Assembly: GCF_000745775.1 (NCBI RefSeq)
Contig: NZ_KN050752.1
Coordinates: forward strand, 105,729-169,728
Source of the DNA: Flavobacterium sp. ASV13
GTDB lineage: Bacteria; Bacteroidota; Bacteroidia; Flavobacteriales; Flavobacteriaceae
Length of the DNA: 64,000 bases
Direction of reading: 5' to 3'
Shown here: positions 60,306 to 64,000 of the stretch, piece after piece
How positions within the stretch are numbered: the stretch's first letter is position 1
Layout: the number at the start of each line of letters is the position of its first letter
Notes under the pieces: model-generated
The model's input: the letters and a program-made list of their open reading frames with translations, nothing else
The model's database searches: none
Told to the model about the DNA's origin: nothing
Position numbers and translations under genes: made by a program

Positions 60306-63300
60306 ATGCTTCGAAAACTACTTTTATTCGTTCGTTCTTTATTTTGTTCTGATGAAAAAAGCTACAATGCAGTTTATACTAAGAAAGATTTTTCTTTTAA
60401 AGTGAAAACTGTTAGGGTTCTTTACGCAGCTTTTTTTACATTTTTATTTGTGAATTTTGCTGAAGCACAGACTGTAGATTTATTTCAATTTAATTTTGAG
60501 AATACAACTGCTCCAAACATTAATAATACGTTGGGTACCCCTACTTTTAGTTCAAATGGTTTGACCGCTGCAAGTTTAGGGTTTAGCACAACAACTCCTT
60601 GTGGAGGTTCATATATGTATACTGGAGCAGGTTGGGATACGGGGGATTATTATAGATTTACTGTTAACACAACAACTTATTCTAATTTGAAACTTACTTT
60701 TTGTAGTAGGAGTAATACCGGAGGTATTGGAGAATTTCATGTTAGGGTTAGTACTGATGGTACTAATTGGACAGTTGTTGATGATTTTGATGCAGTGACC
60801 GGCAATTTAACACAGACAACAAGTATTTTTCCTGCATTTGCAAACAACAAAACAACGCTTTATATTGATATATATAAATCTGAAGCGAGTGGAGGTAGTA
60901 CAAGAACATTTTTAATTGATAACGTAACTTTAACAAGTTATGCAATACCAACTATAACTAGTTTTACGGGCTCACCAGTTTGTAGCGGGGCTACTCCTAC
61001 AGTAGTAATAACCGGTACAAATTTAACAGGAGCGACGGCAGTTAATTTTAATGGTACCCCTGCTACATCTTTTACAGTAAATAGCAGTACTCAAATAACA
61101 GCGACACTACCAGCAAGTGCATCAACTGGATATATTACTGTGACAACGCCAGGAGGTACTGCAGCTAGTTCAAATGCATTTGTTGTAAATCCGCTTCCTA
61201 CAATTACAGCATCTGCTTCGCCCACTTCAGTAATTAGTGGAGGCGCTTCAACATTGACGGCAAGTATAACCGAAAAAACTATACTGCTTCAAGAAGGGTT
61301 TAATGGACCAACTAATAGTTGGAACCCCTTAAATAGTTCAACTGGAGGAAGTACGACCGAGAATGCAAATGCTGCTTGGATGTTACAACCAGCAGGATAT
61401 TACTACTACTATGGAGCTGGTTATCCTGGATACCAATTCAAATCTAATGATAACAGCCAATTTTATTTAACTAATAGTGCTATCCAAGGAAGTTCGGGGA
61501 ATACGCTTACCTATTTGCAGTCACCTGCAATGAATACTACAGGATATACTTCACTTTCTTTAGAATTTTATCAATTTTTCTTGAAGTTTACGGATGGTAC
61601 GGATAATAGTTATGTTGAGGTTTCTACCAATGGAACAAGTTGGACACAGGTATTAAGTAATACCTCAACTCAAGGTGGACAAAGTGCCTTTGCGGTAACT
61701 ACCGTTTCTTTGAATAGTTATATTAACCAGCCAACACTTTATATAAGATTTAGATATGTGGCTAAGTTTGACTGGTTTTGGGCTATTGATAATGTTACAG
61801 TTTCTGGTAATAAAGCTATTTCTGGTAATTACAGTTGGTTAGCATCTCCGGCAGCTACAGCAGGCTTACCGGCAAATGCAGGAACAGCTCTTTCAACAAA
61901 TAATAGTATAACTGTAAATCCAACTCAAACAACAAATTATACGGTAACAGCAACTAATACTACTACCGGATGTAGTACAAGTGGAACTCCAGTTACAGTT
62001 ACAATCTTGCCACCAACAATTACTAGCTTTACTGGTTCTCCAGTTTGTAGTGGAGCAACTCCTTCAGTAGTAATTACAGGAACGAACTTCATTGGCGCAA
62101 CAGCCGTAAATTTTAATGGTCTTGCAGCGACTTCTTTTACAGTAAACAGTAACACGCAAATTACCGCGGTATTGCCAGCTACTGCAACCACGGGAACAAT
62201 TACTGTAACAACAGCTGGAGGGACAGCAACTAGTGGAAGTAATTTTGTAGTAAATCGTGCTCCAGCCAGTTTAAGTTACACGACTTCAACAGCAAGTTAT
62301 TGCAGAAATGCGGTGATTACAGCAAATACACCTTCATTTGGAACTGTAGGTTCACCGGCTCCTACATTTGGTGTTTCTCCAGCATTGCCTACAGGATTAG
62401 CATTAAATCCTACAACGGGTAATATAACAGGTACACCTAGTGTTGCTACACCTGCTGCAAACTATACGATTACAGCTACAAATTCTTGTGGAAGTACATC
62501 AACTATTTTAAACATTACGGTAACTGTCGGAGCAGTAACGGCTACAGGAACAATTACAGGAACTTCTGCTGTTTGTCAAGGCGCTTCTGGAGTTTCTTAT
62601 TCAGTTCCCACAATTGCTAATGCCACAGGATATAATTGGACTTTGCCATCGGGCGCAACTATTGTCTCTGGAGCAAATACAAATAATATTACTGTTGATT
62701 TTTCTGCATCAGCTTCTTCTGGAAATATTACTGTTCAAGGTACAAGTGGATGTGGTAATGGGCCAGTTTCTACGAATTACGGAGTTACTGTTGTTGCTGT
62801 TCCAGTAGGTCCGGTAATTGCCAAGAGTTCAGGTGCGACAGCAGCAACAGTATGTGCTGGTACAACCCTTAGTATGACAGTTACAACAGCAGGAACAGGA
62901 GGTACGGGAACATCACAGGATCAGTATCGTTATGATACCGGTTCAGGGTTTACAGCATGGAGCACCACAGTTCCAAGTTTCACAGCAGTTGTTGGAACCA
63001 ATACCATAGAATCAAGAAGAACATCAACAGGAACAGGGTGTACGACAGCATCAGGAAATACTTTAAGCTGGACAGTTGTTACTGCTCCAGTAGGTCCAGT
63101 AATTGCCAAGAGCTCAGGTGCATCTGCAGCAACAGTTTGTGCAGGTGCAACATTAACAATGACAGTTACTACTGCAGGAACTGGAGGAACAGGAACTTCA
63201 CAGGATGAGTACCGTTATGATACCGGTTCAGGTTTTGGTTCTTGGAGCACAACGGTTCCAAGTTTCACAGCAGTTGTTGGAACCAATACCATAGAATCAA

Positions 63301-64000
63301 GAAGAACATCGACAGGAACAGGCTGTACAACAGCATCAGGAAATACATTAAGCTGGACAGTTGTAGCCATTCCGGTAGGTCCGGTAATTGCCAAGAGTCC
63401 AGGTGCAACAGTAACAGTATGCGCTGGTACAACACTTACTATGACTACCACTACAGCAGGAACTGGAGGTACGGGCACTTCACAGGATGAATATCGTTAT
63501 AACGACGGATCCGGCCTTACAGCATGGAGTACAACAGTTCCAAGTTTTACAGCAGTAGTCGGAACCAATACCATAGAATCAAGAAGAACCTCAACAGGAA
63601 CAGGCTGTACAACAGCATCTGGAAATACATTAAGCTGGACAGTTGTAGCAGTTCCGGTAGGTCCAGTAATTGCGAAGAGTTCAGGAGCATCCGCAGCGAC
63701 AGTGTGTGCAGGTACGACATTAACAATGACTGTAACTACAGCAGGAACAGGAGGTACTGGAACATCACAGGATGAGTATCGTTATGATACTGGTTCAGGT
63801 TTTGGTTCTTGGAGTACAACGGTTCCAAGTTTTACAGCAGTTGTTGGAACCAATACCATAGAATCAAGAAGAACCTCAACAGGAGCCGGCTGTACAACAG
63901 CATCAGGAAATACATTAAGCTGGACAGTTGTTGCAGTTCCGGTAGGTCCAGCAATTGCGAAGAGTTCAGGAGCATCCGCAGCGACAGTTTGCGCAGGTAC
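60306..64000 (+). CDS. Giant repeat surface protein, 3'-truncated by the window
   Basis: One frame open from the ATG at 60306 to the window end, at least 1231 codons; I read through the central part by hand and saw no stop. The N-terminal signal is extended: a ~32-residue leader precedes VKTVRVLYAAFFTFLFVNFAEAQ (a GTG at 60402 is an alternative start). Then come a jelly-roll/MAM-like region, an IPT/TIG domain (PTITSFTGSPVCSGATPTVVITG), a second jelly-roll, a second TIG copy, PKD/Ig-like domains and, from 62802, a tandem array of 95-residue repeats. By analogy with the neighbour it should be a T9SS-exported adhesin, but the C-terminal sorting domain is outside the window. Confidence 0.88.
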   Translation, partial: MLRKLLLFVRSLFCSDEKSYNAVYTKKDFSFKVKTVRVLYAAFFTFLFVNFAEAQTVDLFQFNFENTTAPNINNTLGTPTFSSNGLTAASLGFSTTTPCGGSYMYTGAGWDTGDYYRFTVNTTTYSNLKLTFCSRSNTGGIGEFHVRVSTDGTNWTVVDDFDAVTGNLTQTTSIFPAFANNKTTLYIDIYKSEASGGSTRTFLIDNVTLTSYAIPTITSFTGSPVCSGATPTVVITGTNLTGATAVNFNGTPATSFTVNSSTQITATLPASASTGYITVTTPGGTAASSNAFVVNPLPTITASASPTSVISGGASTLTASITEKTILLQEGFNGPTNSWNPLNSSTGGSTTENANAAWMLQPAGYYYYYGAGYPGYQFKSNDNSQFYLTNSAIQGSSGNTLTYLQSPAMNTTGYTSLSLEFYQFFLKFTDGTDNSYVEVSTNGTSWTQVLSNTSTQGGQSAFAVTTVSLNSYINQPTLYIRFRYVAKFDWFWAIDNVTVSGNKAISGNYSWLASPAATAGLPANAGTALSTNNSITVNPTQTTNYTVTATNTTTGCSTSGTPVTVTILPPTITSFTGSPVCSGATPSVVITGTNFIGATAVNFNGLAATSFTVNSNTQITAVLPATATTGTITVTTAGGTATSGSNFVVNRAPASLSYTTSTASYCRNAVITANTPSFGTVGSPAPTFGVSPALPTGLALNPTTGNITGTPSVATPAANYTITATNSCGSTSTILNITVTVGAVTATGTITGTSAVCQGASGVSYSVPTIANATGYNWTLPSGATIVSGANTNNITVDFSASASSGNITVQGTSGCGNGPVSTNYGVTVVAVPVGPVIAKSSGATAATVCAGTTLSMTVTTAGTGGTGTSQDQYRYDTGSGFTAWSTTVPSFTAVVGTNTIESRRTSTGTGCTTASGNTLSWTVVTAPVGPVIAKSSGASAATVCAGATLTMTVTTAGTGGTGTSQDEYRYDTGSGFGSWSTTVPSFTAVVGTNTIESRRTSTGTGCTTASGNTLSWTVVAIPVGPVIAKSPGATVTVCAGTTLTMTTTTAGTGGTGTSQDEYRYNDGSGLTAWSTTVPSFTAVVGTNTIESRRTSTGTGCTTASGNTLSWTVVAVPVGPVIAKSSGASAATVCAGTTLTMTVTTAGTGGTGTSQDEYRYDTGSGFGSWSTTVPSFTAVVGTNTIESRRTSTGAGCTTASGNTLSWTVVAVPVGPAIAKSSGASAATVCAG
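62802..64000 (+). repeat. Tandem 285-bp repeats, at least four full units
   Basis: The landmark encoding P-VGP-IAKS begins at 62802, 63087, 63372, 63654 and 63939: spacings 285, 285, 282, 285 bp. Each unit encodes GPVIAKSSGA..TVCAGTTL, GTGGTGTSQDEYRYDTGSGF, WSTTVPSFTAVVGTNTIES and RRTSTGTGCTTASGNTLSW. The third unit lacks one codon. The fifth runs off the window. Confidence 0.92.

Noticed and set aside
61937..63478. Minus-strand and plus-strand short frames inside the giant repeat gene
   Set aside because: They are other-frame readings of the single long frame from 60306; the similar frames at 62957, 63242 and 63524 only reflect the DNA repeat.
62802..64000. CRISPR-like regular repetition
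   Set aside because: Units are 285 bp, in frame and coding; no short repeats with unique spacers.

Overview
The window is a 64-kb piece of an AT-rich Bacteroidota chromosome, most probably from the genus Flavobacterium. The evidence is TAnnTTTG-type promoter boxes, a type IX secretion sorting domain of the F. johnsoniae ChiA kind, Bacteroidota-typical genes (DUF4270, DUF4286, a PanC neighbour made only of a GT5 N-terminal domain, a bifunctional OlsF-like acyltransferase, atpD-atpC as a separate unit), and a structured RNA that resembles the Flavo-1 motif. I see no rRNA, tRNA, CRISPR array or intact insertion sequence. Most of the window is ordinary housekeeping sequence; the accessory part is the toxin-antitoxin segment, the GxxExxY gene and the two giant surface-protein genes at the right end. 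Layout: 0-8.6 kb holds a 5'-truncated DinB-like gene, small membrane proteins and lipoproteins, a PhzF-type enzyme, a YdeI/OmdA protein, a Flavo-1-like RNA, a DMP19-family protein and a patatin phospholipase. 8.9-16.5 kb carries serS, lgt, a TPR protein, a DUF4286 gene, rsmA overlapping mgtE, and proC. 16.5-18.4 kb is a minus-strand group nhaA / monooxygenase-like / cytochrome c. 18.6-24.6 kb has a 2-hydroxyacid dehydrogenase, DUF805 plus tandem TM2 genes, olsF, an exonuclease III gene and an OmpA-family lipoprotein. 24.6-25.4 kb is a decayed toxin-antitoxin module bracketed by a 54-bp direct repeat. 25.4-33.3 kb holds an aldo/keto reductase, a GT51 transglycosylase, radA, an esterase-like protein lacking the usual nucleophile, and panC-panD. 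33.4-42.4 kb has the orphan GT5 domain protein, a DUF4270 lipoprotein and glmS, then a TonB-dependent receptor followed by a GDSL lipoprotein. 42.7-44.6 kb is atpD-atpC. 44.8-52.8 kb combines an NAD(P)-binding protein, bioF, a GxxExxY gene, a TraB-type protein with an ECF sigma factor and a probable anti-sigma factor, then bioD, bioA and a ketosynthase. 52.9-64 kb is a cell-surface region: a 2053-residue T9SS substrate on the minus strand, recX, and a giant repeat protein on the plus strand that runs off the window end. How genes work together: bioF, bioD and bioA supply three steps of biotin synthesis, with a catalytically intact ketosynthase placed directly after bioA. panC and panD supply two steps of pantothenate synthesis. 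glmS feeds UDP-GlcNAc synthesis and the GT51 enzyme uses the resulting lipid II. Lgt serves the many lipoproteins seen here. The T9SS machinery itself is not in this window. Main points for a second look: (1) the toxin-antitoxin module, whose toxin has an in-frame TAG at codon 8 and which lies between 54-bp direct repeats; (2) the open-ended surface protein with near-identical 285-bp repeats, and its neighbour with four exact-period 279-bp repeats; (3) predicted leaderless starts at bioF and panD; (4) the ketosynthase in the biotin neighbourhood; (5) the esterase homologue with Asp in place of the nucleophile Ser. I did not find a clearly new multi-gene system. The closest candidates are the TraB/sigma/anti-sigma group and the receptor/GDSL pair.
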